Shown one piece after another: positions 5,393 to 5,858 of a DNA stretch of 5,858 bases. Source of the DNA: Defluviitaleaceae bacterium (GTDB lineage: Bacteria > Bacillota > Clostridia > Lachnospirales > WQUN01); assembly GCA_009782245.1 (NCBI GenBank), contig WRKK01000189.1, positions 1 through 5,858 on the forward strand, written 5' to 3'. Positions within the stretch are counted from its first letter, which is position 1, and each line of letters starts with the position of its first letter. The translations under genes were made by a program, and so were the position numbers. Below the pieces are notes generated by a model, which made no database searches, was not told the origin of the DNA, and saw only the letters and a program-made list of their open reading frames with translations.

Positions 5393-5839
5393 TTACGTAT
5401 TATCTGCAATCCCGTTTTCCGCCCAAGCCTGCAGCGGGCAAAATACCAAAAACGAAATCGCCAGCGAGTACAGCAACGATATAAGGCTCATCGCCACGGT
5501 GATTCCTATAACTTCGGGCGTGCCGATATTGCCCAAAGTTTGCACTATTCCAAACATAAACCAGATAAACCCAAGCCCGATAGTAAAGCGGATTGTGCTT
5601 TTGCAAGCTGTCGCAATTTTGTTTAACTCTGTGGTGCTGTAGCTATGGTCTTTCTGCAAACTGGTTTTTATATATTGCGTAATGACTTTTCCGCTGGCGG
5701 AAAGCCACATAAACACCGCCAACGACACCAGTATAAACACAATGAAAATTATATCGATAAAAAACACTCCCATGCCGCTTACCAAGCCGCTCACAATGAA
5801 CAGCAAAATCATAAACAAAGTTCCCTTAAAAATTATCAT
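5393..5839 (-). CDS. Short four-helix membrane protein related to the MotA/TolQ/ExbB proton-channel core
   Basis: The protein has 148 residues from the ATG at 5839, which is fixed by a perfect AGGAGGT (5845-5851) five bases upstream. Four hydrophobic segments are visible, at about residues 7-25, 26-46, 84-104 and 109-134. A hydrophilic loop (about 47-82) lies between the second and third. MotA-like elements are FFIDIIFIVFILVSL (26-40), compare the FIDIPSLxIVLGG of MotA, and the GxxxxLGNIGTPEVIG turn (97-112) followed by a small-residue helix and a Pro after the last helix (Pro135), as in the MotA pore helices. MotA is usually 250-300 residues with a large cytoplasmic domain, which this protein lacks. 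It may be a stand-alone stator-like or ion-channel subunit; a partner with a plug/periplasmic domain would be expected nearby, and the upstream side lies outside the window. The family call is tentative; the membrane topology is more secure. Confidence 0.78.
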   Translation of the reverse strand: MIIFKGTLFMILLFIVSGLVSGMGVFFIDIIFIVFILVSLAVFMWLSASGKVITQYIKTSLQKDHSYSTTELNKIATACKSTIRFTIGLGFIWFMFGIVQTLGNIGTPEVIGITVAMSLISLLYSLAISFLVFCPLQAWAENGIADNT

Positions 5840-5858
5840 AATGTACCTCCTAAAAATT

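Overview
The window is AT-rich bacterial DNA. It has strong AGGAGGT-type ribosome sites and TTGACA/TATAAT-type (SigA-like) promoters, a tRNA gene that does not encode CCA, and flagellar-type protein signatures. A member of the Bacillota, most likely a clostridial lineage, fits best, but this is inference from style and not from a species-specific marker.

Left half (1-2937, minus strand): a restriction operon. A clear promoter at 2909-2937 drives mcrB (1331-2875). mcrC (306-1334) overlaps it by ATGA, and 33 bases further on begins a third gene (1-272) with its own good ribosome site that runs off the window edge. mcrB encodes a McrB-type AAA+ GTPase whose N-terminal, presumably DNA-recognising, domain is present twice in tandem. 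mcrC encodes its PD-(D/E)xK nuclease partner. The third gene is not recognised and carries a GC-rich palindrome inside its reading frame.

Middle (2984-5079, plus strand): a divergent promoter at 2984-3012 reads into a 439-residue protein with the core of a flagellar cap protein (FliD/HAP2). It lacks the usual FliD ends and contains no lysine, cysteine or tyrosine. Downstream are a doubtful 36-residue Cys-motif ORF built over an 18-bp hairpin, then a small RsmC/YbxB-type rRNA methyltransferase whose start overlaps that ORF's stop. No terminator is seen inside this run, so the genes may be co-transcribed.

Right end (5099-5858): a tRNA-Ser(GCU) with its own promoter and terminator faces a minus-strand gene for a short four-helix membrane protein that resembles the core of MotA/TolQ/ExbB proton channels. 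Each of the two converging units ends in its own hairpin-plus-T-run terminator.

The McrBC operon is an immigrant-type defence module beside ordinary chromosomal genes. The most unusual items are the lysine-free FliD-like protein, the doubled McrB N-domain, the third operon gene, and the two palindromes embedded in reading frames. There is no gene-free stretch above 300 bases. The largest gap, between the tRNA and the membrane-protein gene, holds the two terminators.
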